Assembly (NCBI GenBank): GCA_002070955.1
Contig: MWEK01000008.1
Span: forward strand, 1 to 64,000
DNA length: 64,000 bases
Direction: 5' to 3'
Source: Planctomycetes bacterium ADurb.Bin069
Lineage (GTDB): Bacteria > Planctomycetota > UBA8108 > UBA8890 > UBA8898
Below the pieces are notes generated by a model. It was not told the DNA's origin, made no database searches, and saw only the letters and a list, made by a program, of their open reading frames with translations. The first letter of the stretch is position 1. The number at the start of each line of letters is the position of its first letter. Shown one piece after another: positions 43,877 through 52,824 of the stretch. A program made the position numbers and the translations under genes.

Positions 43877-46057
43877 TCACGCCTCGAGCTTCAGGTACAG
43901 CGCCCCGAGGGGCGGGAGCGTCAGGCGAAGCGAGTGCGGCTGGTTGTGCCAGGGGATGGGCTCGCTCCGGACGCCGCCCGCGTTGCCGAGGTTGCTGCCG
44001 CCATAGATCTCCGAATCCGAGTTCAGAATCTCCCGGTACCAGCCCTCCTCCGGCACGCCGATCCGGTAGTCGGCCCGGGGCACCGGCGTACAGTTGAAGG
44101 CGCAGAGGACGAACCCGCCGCCGCGCCCGCTGCGCAGGAAGGACACCACCGAGTTGTCCGTGTCCCCGAAGTCGATCCACCGGAAGCCCGCGCCGTCGAA
44201 ATCGAGATCGTGGAAGGCCGGCTCCTCCCGGTGGAGCTGGTTGAGCCGGCGCACAAGCTCCGTGAGACCGCGGTGCGGCGCGTAGGCGCACAGGTGCCAA
44301 TCGAGGCTCGCGCCCGAGTTCCACTCGCTCCACTGTCCGAATTCGCCGCCCTGGAAGAGAAGCTTCTTGCCCGGCTGTCCGTACATGTAGCTCAGGAGGA
44401 GCCGTAGGTTGGCGAATTTCTGCCAGACATCGCCGGGCATCTTCGCCAGCAGCGCGGCCTTGCCGTGCACGACCTCGTCGTGGCTCAGGGGCAGGATGAA
44501 GTTCTCGTGGAAGGCGTAGAGCATCGCGAAGGTCAGGAACTCGTGGTGGTACTTGCGGTACAGCGGGTCCTTGGAGAAGAACTCCAGCATGTCGTGCATC
44601 CACCCCATGTTCCATTTCATGGTGAAGCCCAGGCCGCCGAGGTACGTGGGCCGCGACACGCCCGGCCATGCCGTCGACTCCTCGGCGATGGTCACGGCCC
44701 CCGGGAAGCGGCCGTGCACGCTCTCGTTCAGGCGGGCGAGGAAGGTGATGGCGTCCAGGTTCTCCCGGCCGCCGTACTTGTTGGGAATCCATTCGCGCGG
44801 CGGCCGGCTGTAGTCCAGGTACAGCATCGACGCCACCGCGTCCACCCGCAGCCCGTCGACGTGGAAGCGGTCGAGCCAGAAGACCGCGTTGGAGAGCAGG
44901 AAGCTCCGCACCTCGTTGCGGCCGAAGTTGAAGACCTTCGTGCCCCAGTCCCGGTGCTCCCCCTGGCGCGGATCGCCATGTTCGTAAAGCGCCGTTCCGT
45001 CGAACCACGCCAGCCCGTGCCCGTCCTTGGGGAAATGCGCCGGCACCCAGTCGACGATGACGCCGATATCGTGCCGGTGCATGCAATCGACGAAGTACAT
45101 GAAGTCCTCGGGGGGTCCGAAGCGGCTCGTCGGCGCGAAATAGCCGCTCACCTGGTAGCCCCAGGACTCGTCGAGGGGATGTTCGGCGATGGGCAGGAGC
45201 TCAATGTGGGTGAACCCGAGGTCCTTGACGTAGGCCGCGAGCCGGTGGGCCAGATCGCGATAGGACAGCATCTCGCCCGTCGCCGGCACGCGCGCCCAAC
45301 TCCCGAGGTGGACCTCGTAGATGCTCATGGGGCGATGGAGGACGTTCCCCTGCCCGCGGCGCCACAGATAGTCGGCGTCGCCCCATTCGAACTGCGCGTC
45401 GCCCCAGACGATCGAGCCGGTCCGCGGCCGTTTCTCGCACAGGAACGCGCACGGGTCGGACTTCAGGAACACCTCGCCGCCCGGCCCGCGGATCTCGTAC
45501 TTGTACACGTCGCCGGGCGCCACGCCGGGCAGGAAGATCTCCCACACCCCCGACGAGCCGCGGCAGCGCATCTGGTGCACGCGGCCGTCCCAGCGGTTGA
45601 ACCCCCCCACCACGCTCACGCGCTGAGCGTTCGGCGCCCAGACGGCGAAGAGCGTGCCGCGCACCCCGCCGAGATCCATGACGTGGGCGCCGAATTTCTC
45701 ATAAATCTGGTAGTTGGTGCCTTCGTTGAAGAGATGCAAATCGAAATCGCCGATGACCGGCAGGAACGAGTAGGGGTCGCGCTGCGTCCACCGAAACCCC
45801 TCCGCGCTGGTGAACTCGAGGGTGTAGCCGAACGCCTCCCGGCGCCCCGGGATCGCGCTTTCGAAAAGCCCCTCGGGCGCCTGTTTCTCCAGATCCCACG
45901 CGCCCTCGCCGTACAGGCCGACCACACGCACGCGTGTGACCCAAGGATGGAACACGCGCACGCTGACGCCGTCCGGGCAGGCATGCATGCCTAGGTAGGT
46001 GAAAGGATCGTGGTGCCGCCCTTCGAGGATGCGGCGGCGGACTTCGCGTGTATCCAT
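43877..46057 (-). CDS. glgB: 1,4-alpha-glucan branching enzyme GlgB
   Basis: Glycogen branching enzyme (GH13 subfamily 9) of 726 residues, a normal length. Two N-terminal carbohydrate-binding (CBM48-type) modules include HHDPFTYLGMH and GTLFAVWAPNAQRVSVVGGFNRWDGR. The GH13 barrel has DWVPAHF, the nucleophile region DGLRVDAVASMLYLDY, the acid/base TIAEESTAWP and the stabiliser LPLSHDEVVHG. MSIYEVHLGSW and KKLLFQGGEFGQ are GlgB signatures. The ATG at 46057 has GGAAG upstream. It follows the hisI-like gene by 35 bases. No other glycogen gene is in the window. Confidence 0.95.
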   Translation of the reverse strand: MDTREVRRRILEGRHHDPFTYLGMHACPDGVSVRVFHPWVTRVRVVGLYGEGAWDLEKQAPEGLFESAIPGRREAFGYTLEFTSAEGFRWTQRDPYSFLPVIGDFDLHLFNEGTNYQIYEKFGAHVMDLGGVRGTLFAVWAPNAQRVSVVGGFNRWDGRVHQMRCRGSSGVWEIFLPGVAPGDVYKYEIRGPGGEVFLKSDPCAFLCEKRPRTGSIVWGDAQFEWGDADYLWRRGQGNVLHRPMSIYEVHLGSWARVPATGEMLSYRDLAHRLAAYVKDLGFTHIELLPIAEHPLDESWGYQVSGYFAPTSRFGPPEDFMYFVDCMHRHDIGVIVDWVPAHFPKDGHGLAWFDGTALYEHGDPRQGEHRDWGTKVFNFGRNEVRSFLLSNAVFWLDRFHVDGLRVDAVASMLYLDYSRPPREWIPNKYGGRENLDAITFLARLNESVHGRFPGAVTIAEESTAWPGVSRPTYLGGLGFTMKWNMGWMHDMLEFFSKDPLYRKYHHEFLTFAMLYAFHENFILPLSHDEVVHGKAALLAKMPGDVWQKFANLRLLLSYMYGQPGKKLLFQGGEFGQWSEWNSGASLDWHLCAYAPHRGLTELVRRLNQLHREEPAFHDLDFDGAGFRWIDFGDTDNSVVSFLRSGRGGGFVLCAFNCTPVPRADYRIGVPEEGWYREILNSDSEIYGGSNLGNAGGVRSEPIPWHNQPHSLRLTLPPLGALYLKLEA

Positions 46058-46092
46058 CTTGGCTTCCAACCGGCGCGGCGACCGCTTCTCCC

Positions 46093-46503
46093 TCAAGGAT
46101 CCAGGTGTTCGAGCGCCCCGGTCGCCGGATCGATGCGCCGGTAAAAGCAGTTGCGCGGCGCGCCGCGCGCGTTCCGGGTGTGGCAGATCCCGCCCCGCGC
46201 GGGCCTGACCTTGTACAAGAGCGAGTTCTGTTCGCAGTTGACGCGCGCCTCGACCAGCGCGAAGGTCTCCCCCGAAGTCGCGCCCTTCTCCCACAGCTCC
46301 CGGCGGGTGGTGCTCCACAGGACCAGGCGCCGCGTCTGCATCGATTTCCGGAACGCGGTCCGATTGGTATACGCGACCAGGATCACCTCGCCGGTGTCCG
46401 CGTTCTGGACCGCGACCGGGATCACGCCCTCGCAGGCGGCGGCCACCCTGGCGATCTTCCGGAAATCGAGCCGGAGCTCCGTTTCTTCCTCGCGCGCGTT
46501 CAT
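46093..46503 (-). CDS. Divergent HisI-like phosphoribosyl-AMP cyclohydrolase
   Basis: A 136-residue protein with the HisI fold: VIPVAVQNADTGEVILVAYTN, LVLWSTTRRELWEKGATSG, GGICHTRN and CFYRRI. HisI opens the adenine ring of PR-AMP in histidine synthesis, using zinc held by cysteines and magnesium held by an acidic DCDxD motif. Here that motif is NCEQN (89-93): both outer aspartates are Asn and the middle one Glu. The zinc Cys and His (C90, C107, H108, C119) are kept. This suggests altered metal use or another substrate. No other his gene is adjacent; it is beside glgB. The ATG at 46503 starts MNAREEETELRLDF; TAGAAT near 46575 could be a -10 box. Confidence 0.8.
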   Translation of the reverse strand: MNAREEETELRLDFRKIARVAAACEGVIPVAVQNADTGEVILVAYTNRTAFRKSMQTRRLVLWSTTRRELWEKGATSGETFALVEARVNCEQNSLLYKVRPARGGICHTRNARGAPRNCFYRRIDPATGALEHLDP

Positions 46504-46716
46504 GCTGGTCCTGCCCTGTGCGCCGGCGCGTTCCGAAGGATCCGCGCGCCGGGAGACGCCAACCTCCTTATTCTACCTTTACGGGCGGAGCGCCGCCACC
46601 CGCGCCTCCCAGCCTCCCCCGCGCGCTCTTCCATTGCGCACGCGCAGTTATTACGATGGCCCGGGAGTCGCGCGGACTCGGTCCGGTGCCGCGCGGTTGC
46701 GTTGCACGGAGGTGTC

Positions 46717-47667
46717 GTGGCGCACAGAACTCTACGCCGCAGGTTTGCTCTGGCGCGGCGCCGCATGGTTTATCGCGTGTCCTTCGCGATCTTCAAGCTG
46801 CTGCGCTTCGTTCCGGCGCCGCTCCTGCACAAGCTCGGGGAGGCGGCCGCCGGCTTGGCGTACCACGTCCTCCGGCGGGAGCGGCGATACATGCGCCGCA
46901 ATCTTCTCGCCGCCTTTCCCGAGAAGACCCAAGCCGAACATGATGCCATTGCGTGGGGCGTGTTCCGCAACGTGGCGCGGCACGTCGTCCAAGTCCTGCT
47001 CGCGTGGCGGCGCGGCCGCGTGCGCGAGGCCCCGGACCTGCCTTCCCGCGCCGACTGGGACGAGCTACGCGCGAAGGTCCTGGAAAAAGGCGCGATCGTC
47101 ATCACGGCGCACCTCGGCGCCTGGGAGATCCTCGGGTGCGGATTCGCGCAACACGCGCCGGGGAGGCTCGGCGTCCTCGCGCACCGCCTGCGCTTCGCGC
47201 CGGCCAACGAATGGGCCGAGCGCCTCCGGAACTTGTTCGGCGTCAGGGTCTTCTACAACGACGCGCCCCTCCTCGCGGCGGTCAGGTATCTCAAGGACAA
47301 GAACGTGCTCGGCATCCTGCCCGACCAGGATCTGAAACACGTCCCGGGCACCTTCGTGCCTTTCTTCGGCCGCCCCGCCTGGACTCCGGTCGGCCCCGCG
47401 GTGCTGGCCCTCGCCTCGGGCGTGCCGGCGTATTGCATCTACTGTCTGTGGATAGACGGCGCCTACCGTCTGCTGAGCGAGGGCCCGCTGCCCCTGCCCG
47501 CCACCGGCGACCGCGACGAGGATATTCGCATCTTCACCGAAACCTGGACCGGAGTTCTGGAACGCGTGATCAGAACGTACCCCGACCAGTGGGTATGGTT
47601 CCACCGCCGCTGGCGCACGACGCCTCGGACGCTCGCGCTCCTGCGGGCCCGGAACCGGACACCGTAA
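46717..47667 (+). CDS. Lipid A biosynthesis acyltransferase, LpxL/HtrB-like
   Basis: Late acyltransferase of lipid A synthesis, 316 residues. One N-terminal membrane helix region lies at about 20-50. The HX4E catalytic motif is HLGAWE (His132 to Glu137) in AIVITAHLGAWEILG. Further conserved parts are RNLFGVRVFY, NVLGILPDQDLKHVPGTFVPFFGRPAWTPVGPAVLALASGVP and the late YPDQWVWFHRRWRT. The GTG at 46717 has GGAGG four bases upstream; the ATG at 46765 is the alternative. It shows that the organism makes lipopolysaccharide or a lipid A-like molecule. Confidence 0.9.
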   Translation: MAHRTLRRRFALARRRMVYRVSFAIFKLLRFVPAPLLHKLGEAAAGLAYHVLRRERRYMRRNLLAAFPEKTQAEHDAIAWGVFRNVARHVVQVLLAWRRGRVREAPDLPSRADWDELRAKVLEKGAIVITAHLGAWEILGCGFAQHAPGRLGVLAHRLRFAPANEWAERLRNLFGVRVFYNDAPLLAAVRYLKDKNVLGILPDQDLKHVPGTFVPFFGRPAWTPVGPAVLALASGVPAYCIYCLWIDGAYRLLSEGPLPLPATGDRDEDIRIFTETWTGVLERVIRTYPDQWVWFHRRWRTTPRTLALLRARNRTP

Positions 47668-47689
47668 ACCCGACAAGGAGGACTTGAGC

Positions 47690-49102
47690 ATGCAGACGAA
47701 CCATCGTTTCCCGCGCGCGGCGGCGTTCCTGCTGTGCGCCGCGGCGGCGGCGTGGAGCCCGGCCGGCGACTACCCGGCGCGCGAGGGCTGGACAAGCCTC
47801 TTCGACGGAGCCACCCTGAAGGGCTGGAAGGCCGCCGAGAACCCGCAGTCCTTCACGGTCAAGGACGGCGCGATCGTCGCCTCCGGCCCCCGGGCGCACC
47901 TCTTTTACGCGGGCGAGTTTGAGGCGCACGACTTCACCAATTTCGAACTCGCCGCCGAGATCATGACGAACCCGAATTCGAATTCGGGCATCTACTTCCA
48001 CACGGCGCACCAGGAGAAGGGCTGGCCCGCCAAGGGCATCGAGATCCAGGTCAACAATTCGTTTCCCGACCCGATCAAGACGGGCGGCCTGTACGGCCTC
48101 ACCCCTCCGGCCGCGCCGCCCGCCAAGGACGGCGCCTGGTTTACGCTCCGCGTCACGGTCGTCGGCAAGCGGGTCGTGACTTCGGTGGACGGCGCTCCCA
48201 TCGCGGCCTACACCGAGCCGACGCCGGCTCCCGCCCCGGCGGGCGGCTTCGACCGGCGCCTGTCGCGCGGCACCTTCGCGCTCCAGGCCCACGACCCCGG
48301 GAGCACCGTGCGCTTCAGGCGCATCGCCGTCCGGCCCCTCGCGGCGCTCGACTTCCCCGTGACCGATTTCCACGTCCATCTCAAGGGCGGCCTCACCCTG
48401 GCGGAGGCCCTCGCCGACGCCGAAGCCCGCGGCCTCAAGTTCGGCATCGCCGAGAACTGCGGCGTCGGCTTCCCGATCGCCGGCGACGCCGGCCTCGACG
48501 CCTACCTGGCCAGGCTCGCCGGCGCTCCCGTGTGGAAGGGACTCCAGGCCGAAGGCCGCGAATGGGTCGGGCTGGTTTCGCCCGCGATGGTCGCCCGCTT
48601 CGACTACGTGCTCACGGACTGTATGACGCTCACCGATGACGAGGGCCGGCGCATGCGCCTGTGGATCGACGACGAGGTCCACATCGGCGACCCGGGGAAG
48701 TTCATGGATTTGCTGGTGGCGCGGACCGCCGGGATCCTGGAGCGGGAACCTATCGACATCTACGCCAACGCGACCTTCCTGCCCCGCGCCCTCGCCCACC
48801 GCTACGACGAGCTCTGGACCCCGGCGCGCATGGACCGGGTCATTGCCGCGGCGGTGGCCAACGGCGTCGCCATCGAGATCAACGCGCGCTTCCGCGTGCC
48901 GAGCATCGCCTTCATCGCCCGCGCCAAGAAGGCCGGCGCCAAGTTCTCCTTCGGCACCAACAACGACGGCAAGGACCTCGGCAACCTGGAGTACAGCCTC
49001 TACGCGGCGAAAGCGGTCGGCCTCGCGAAGGACGACATGTTCGCGCCGGCTTCCGAGGGGAAGAAACCGGTTCAGCGCAAAGGTCTGCCCGGGACGAAGT
49101 GA
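47690..49102 (+). CDS. Secreted DUF1080 - PHP-like hydrolase fusion
   Basis: A 470-residue exported protein with two domains. After a signal peptide (RAAAFLLCAAAAAWSPAG), the DUF1080 domain (about 27-215) reads GWTSLFDGATLKGWKA, NSGIYFHT and GIEIQVNN, as in 3-keto-disaccharide hydrolases and related lectin-like folds. The C-terminal half (about 220-455) has TDFHVHLKGG with an HxH metal motif, IDDEVHIGD, ANATFLP, IEINARFRVPS and FGTNNDG, a pattern like PHP or amidohydrolase metal enzymes. AAGGAGG gives the ATG at 47690. The fusion suggests that sugar cleavage and a metal-dependent hydrolysis are linked; the substrate is unknown. Confidence 0.78.
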   Translation: MQTNHRFPRAAAFLLCAAAAAWSPAGDYPAREGWTSLFDGATLKGWKAAENPQSFTVKDGAIVASGPRAHLFYAGEFEAHDFTNFELAAEIMTNPNSNSGIYFHTAHQEKGWPAKGIEIQVNNSFPDPIKTGGLYGLTPPAAPPAKDGAWFTLRVTVVGKRVVTSVDGAPIAAYTEPTPAPAPAGGFDRRLSRGTFALQAHDPGSTVRFRRIAVRPLAALDFPVTDFHVHLKGGLTLAEALADAEARGLKFGIAENCGVGFPIAGDAGLDAYLARLAGAPVWKGLQAEGREWVGLVSPAMVARFDYVLTDCMTLTDDEGRRMRLWIDDEVHIGDPGKFMDLLVARTAGILEREPIDIYANATFLPRALAHRYDELWTPARMDRVIAAAVANGVAIEINARFRVPSIAFIARAKKAGAKFSFGTNNDGKDLGNLEYSLYAAKAVGLAKDDMFAPASEGKKPVQRKGLPGTK

Positions 49103-49138
49103 CCCCGGCCGCCGCGGCGCCCGGCGCCGAGCCCGTTC

Positions 49139-50935
49139 TCAGCTCCCCGCGGCGCCCTGTTGCAGGAACTGCGCGATCCGGCCCGCCGCCTCCCGCGAGA
49201 GGTACACCGCCGGCTTCGCGCAGAGCTTGGCCTTCTCGCGCTCGGGCGCGTAGACGGTGACGCCCGGCGCGGCGTGTTCCTCGAGCACGCCGCCGGACGC
49301 GAACTGCACCACGTTCTTGTTGACGGGCACGCGGCAGCGCCGGTCGCCGCGCGCGACGACGAGCACCGCGTTGTCCCTGAAGGCCTCGTTCTTGTCCTTG
49401 GTCGCGGGGTCATCCGGAACGTCGATGTCCCAGACCAGGCTCCATTCCTCGCCGGCGAACACGTCGGCCGCATCGACGAACAACTCCTCCGTCACCGCGG
49501 GCAGCGACACGCCGAGCGCCTCGGCCGCCAGCCGCGCCACGTCGGTGTTGTCGTACTGCCCGCGAATCGAATCCGCCCCGAACACCCACAGCGGAACGTC
49601 ATCGCCCGTGTGCCCCGTCGTCGTCCAGCCGACGTAGGTGTACTTCCTGGCGACGGCCGCCAGCAGCGCGCTCTCCAGCGACCGTCCCGACGCGTACAGC
49701 GCCAGCACTTCCTTGACCGCCGTCTCGGGCGGCGGCGACGCCTTGCCGTGCCGGTCGATTCCGAACATCGGCCACCAAGCGGCGATCGCCTCGGAGACAT
49801 TCTCGGCTCGATAGACGCGCTTGGACGCATCCTTGGGGTCGCGGCTCGACGGTATCGCCCGGGCGAGACCCGCCGCGGTGATCTTCATCCGCGCCAGGGG
49901 ACCGTCGGACGCGAGGCTCCAGTAGCCTCCTTCGGTCGCCCCGCTGCCCAGGCTCACTCCGCCCGTGCCGTGATCGGGAACGCCGATAAGGAGGGTTTCG
50001 CCCCGCCCGGGCCCCTCGGCGAAACGGAGCGCCGCCTTCACGGCTTCGTCGAAGGCGATGAATTCATTGACCGCATAGGCGGGGTCGTTGGCATGACAGC
50101 CCCAATCGACCTGGCTGCCCTCCACCATGAGGAAGAAGCCGTCCGGGTCCCGGGACAGAATCTCGATGGCTTTCGCCGTCATTTCCGCCAGCGTCGGCTG
50201 CCGCGGCGCCGTGGTCGGCCGGTTCAGCGCGGGCTCGAGACTGTCGCCCGCGAAAATGCCCCACGCGCGGCAGGGCGGCGCCAGCGCCCCCAACTCTTCG
50301 CGGTTCTCGACCCACGCGTAGCCGCGGTCCCGAAGCACCTGTCGAAGATCCTCGCCGTCGGGGCGCACGCCTCCGCGCCCCTGCGGCAGAAGATGGTTCC
50401 TGCCGCCGCCGAACACGACATCGAGGTCCTGGTACACAAGTTGTTCCATGATGTCGTTCATGAGCCCGCGGCTGTGCACGTGGGACGCGAACGCCGCGGG
50501 CGTCGCGTGTGCCACGGAACACGTCACCACCAGGCCCACGGCCTTGCCGCGGCGCTTGGCGCCCTCCAGCACCGTCGCCAGCGGCCGGTACTGAAGCTCG
50601 TTGGGCGGCGCCTCGAAAACATGCAGGCGGGGGGTGCTTCGCGGGCCCACGGACACAAACCCGTTGCTCGTCTTGTGGCCCGTCGCCAAGGCCGTTCCGG
50701 CGGCGGCCGAGTCCGTGACGACGGAATCGAACATGAACGTCCTGACGCTGCCGGCCAGCAGCCCGTCGAGGGTGTTGGCCTCGCCGCGGCACCAGCGCGC
50801 GATCGCCGGGAGCGGATTGGCGCACCCGTCGGGAATCATCACGATGACGTTCTTGAATTGGCGCAGCGGTGCGGGCTCGCCTGCGTCAGCGCCGGTGACA
50901 AACAGGCTGAAAACAATGAGAATCCCTTTCCGCAT
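49139..50935 (-). CDS. Alkaline phosphatase, PhoA family
   Basis: Exported phosphomonoesterase of 598 residues. The signal peptide is MRKGILIVFSLFVTGADAG. Metal and catalytic motifs are VIVMIPDGC, VVTDSAAAGTALATG with the serine nucleophile, HATPAAFASHV, MVEGSQVDWGCHAND, GVPDHGTGG and TTGHTGDDVPLW. The tail of about 130 residues after the last motif is longer than in E. coli PhoA and looks like a beta-sandwich. The ATG at 50935 follows AAAGGA; GTG one codon earlier is possible. A short inverted repeat lies just before the ribosome site, and a TACAAT box at 51082-51087 may be the -10. No PHO box was seen. Confidence 0.93.
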   Translation of the reverse strand: MRKGILIVFSLFVTGADAGEPAPLRQFKNVIVMIPDGCANPLPAIARWCRGEANTLDGLLAGSVRTFMFDSVVTDSAAAGTALATGHKTSNGFVSVGPRSTPRLHVFEAPPNELQYRPLATVLEGAKRRGKAVGLVVTCSVAHATPAAFASHVHSRGLMNDIMEQLVYQDLDVVFGGGRNHLLPQGRGGVRPDGEDLRQVLRDRGYAWVENREELGALAPPCRAWGIFAGDSLEPALNRPTTAPRQPTLAEMTAKAIEILSRDPDGFFLMVEGSQVDWGCHANDPAYAVNEFIAFDEAVKAALRFAEGPGRGETLLIGVPDHGTGGVSLGSGATEGGYWSLASDGPLARMKITAAGLARAIPSSRDPKDASKRVYRAENVSEAIAAWWPMFGIDRHGKASPPPETAVKEVLALYASGRSLESALLAAVARKYTYVGWTTTGHTGDDVPLWVFGADSIRGQYDNTDVARLAAEALGVSLPAVTEELFVDAADVFAGEEWSLVWDIDVPDDPATKDKNEAFRDNAVLVVARGDRRCRVPVNKNVVQFASGGVLEEHAAPGVTVYAPEREKAKLCAKPAVYLSREAAGRIAQFLQQGAAGS

Positions 50936-50950
50936 CACGTATCCTTTCCA

Positions 50951-50965
50951 CCACGTGAGACGTGG
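50951..50965 (-). promoter_or_regulatory. Short hairpin ahead of the phosphatase ribosome site
   Basis: CCACGT and ACGTGG are separated by GAG, a 6-bp perfect inverted repeat. It ends about four bases before AAAGGA in the messenger. It could be an operator or affect translation. Confidence 0.35.
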
Positions 50966-51149
50966 AAACTGCGGCGATCAGGGCGCGGGCGGCGCCCTCG
51001 AAAACGGCGCGTGGGTCGCGCCGATCCACCCGAGCCTTCAGGCTGCGGCCGGGGAGCTACTCACGTTCACTGCCACTGTTGATTGTAGCCGATGGAGCCG
51101 GACGACGGAACCGCGCGGACGCCCACGACCGCCGGACGCGCGGGGAAGT

Positions 51150-52508
51150 TCACAGCCGTCGCGCCGCGGCCTCCTTGACTTTCGGGAGCGCGCCCTGCTC
51201 CGCGATCTGCGCCAGCGCCGCCCTCGCGCCCGGCGTGCGCGCCTGCCTGAGGCTGATCACCGCGCTCATCGCGGCTTCGGCATCCGCGCCCTGAAGAGCC
51301 GCGCCGAGGAGCTCGGGCGCGGCCTCCGCATCGAACCGCCTCTGCGCCTCGGGCGCGGCCTCCGCCGCGTGCCGCGCAAGCAGCTCCAGACCGGCCCGGC
51401 GCGCCTCGCCATCGACCTCGCGTTCCACGAAGCCGAACGCGGCTTCCATGGGGAAGTTCTCCTGGTTGGCGAGGGCCTGATACAGCCGCACGCGCACGAA
51501 CCCGTCGGTCTCCCGCCCGAGCCTCTCCGCAAGCTCGCGGATCACATCGCCCGGCTCTTCCGCGGCGGCGATGGCCCACGCCGCGGCGGCGCGCACCTCC
51601 GGATCATCGTCGTCGAGATACTTCGCCGCGAAGGAGCCTACCGCGCCTTCGGCGTTCTCGAGGGCGTCGAGCGCGGCGACGCGCCACGCGTTGTCCTCAC
51701 GGGGCGTATCCAGGATCGAAGCAAAAAAATCCCGCGTCTCGTCGATAGGCCGGCAGCCGAGCCCCTTCAGCACGTCCTCGGCCAAATCATCCGAGGCGGC
51801 GGCGAACCTGTCGTACGCCGCGCGCAGCGCGCCCAAGGCTTCGGGCCCCGCCACGGAGCCGAGGCTCAGCGCGGCCTCGCCGCGCACGCTCGCGGGGCGC
51901 GCATCCTCCCGCAGAATCCAGTCGAGCAACTCGACACTCTCGGGGCCGCCGGCGGCCCCGATGCCCCGCACCACCCCGCGCAACGCGGTCTCGTCGGCTT
52001 CCTCCCCGGCAATCCGGGCCAGCAGGCCGAGACCCCGGCCCTCCGGACAGGCGCCCAGGGCCTCGGCGATTCCCGCCCTCAACTGCGGCGGGGCCGCGGC
52101 ATAGGCCTCCTCCAACACCGCCAGCGCCCGCGGGGCCCCGCTCTGCGCCAGCTTCCAGGCCGCGCCGCGCCGGTCCTTCAGGGAGGCGCCCTCGCTGAAC
52201 AAGACAGCGGCGAGCCCGTCGATATCGACATCGGACGCCGCGCCGCCCGCGGAGGGCGGTTCTCCCTCTTCGCCCGCGACCGCGGCCTCGACGGACTCCG
52301 CGAGGCGCCGGCGGGCCGGGGGCTCGCGCTCCGGCGCGGGCGGGGCCTGAGGAGGCGGCGGAACTTCGGCGGGAGCCGAGACTCGCTCCTCTCTCGCGGG
52401 AGAGGGGCGGAAGCCCTCCAGCACGGCGATGGCGGCGAGCGCCGCAGCGACAAGCACGATTCCGGCGCATACGAAGCTTGCGCGTCCGACCGTGCACGGT
52501 CTTCCCAT
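51150..52508 (-). CDS. Membrane-anchored HEAT-repeat protein
   Basis: A 452-residue protein of unknown function. One N-terminal membrane helix (about 9-31, ASFVCAGIVLVAAALAAIAVL) is followed by a Pro/Glu-rich linker (about 38-62). The rest is repeated helix pairs of the HEAT or PBS-lyase type, such as VRGEAALSLGSVAGPEALGALRAAY and VRAAAAWAIAAAEEPGDVIREL. Such repeats usually bind partners. GGAGG precedes the ATG at 52508 by 7 bases. It is transcribed away from the enolase-like gene, with a 316-base gap between them. Confidence 0.75.
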   Translation of the reverse strand: MGRPCTVGRASFVCAGIVLVAAALAAIAVLEGFRPSPAREERVSAPAEVPPPPQAPPAPEREPPARRRLAESVEAAVAGEEGEPPSAGGAASDVDIDGLAAVLFSEGASLKDRRGAAWKLAQSGAPRALAVLEEAYAAAPPQLRAGIAEALGACPEGRGLGLLARIAGEEADETALRGVVRGIGAAGGPESVELLDWILREDARPASVRGEAALSLGSVAGPEALGALRAAYDRFAAASDDLAEDVLKGLGCRPIDETRDFFASILDTPREDNAWRVAALDALENAEGAVGSFAAKYLDDDDPEVRAAAAWAIAAAEEPGDVIRELAERLGRETDGFVRVRLYQALANQENFPMEAAFGFVEREVDGEARRAGLELLARHAAEAAPEAQRRFDAEAAPELLGAALQGADAEAAMSAVISLRQARTPGARAALAQIAEQGALPKVKEAAARRL

Positions 52509-52708
52509 GTTCCCGCCTCCGAGGCGCCCGAGCTCCGTTCCGCCCGCCGCCTTCCCGCGGCGGCGGCAGGCTTTGATCGTAATCCGCGGCGGCGCCTTGT
52601 CAAGCGCTTCGTCCGGCCGGCTCCGACCCCATGGGAGACTTCTCTCTCGAGAGCAGATCCGCCCTGAATCCACCGTGAAACATCCACCGCCGCCCTCGGC
52701 GGCCGCTC

Positions 52709-52737
52709 TTGACCCTCCCGCGCCCACCCTATATAAG
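52709..52737 (+). promoter_or_regulatory. Strong sigma-70-type promoter of the enolase-like gene
   Basis: TTGACC (52709-52714) and TATAAG (52732-52737) are separated by exactly 17 bases, each one base off consensus. The start is predicted near 52744, giving a leader of about 80 bases. The rest of the 52509-52824 gap shows no gene; it has only the promoter and GC-rich sequence. Confidence 0.75.
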
Positions 52738-52824
52738 AGGAGGCTTTAATCCGCGCGCCGCGGGACCGGAGGCGTATCCGCGCACGGCGCGCACCGCAGG
52801 CAACGCAACCGAGAGGAGGGCCGC

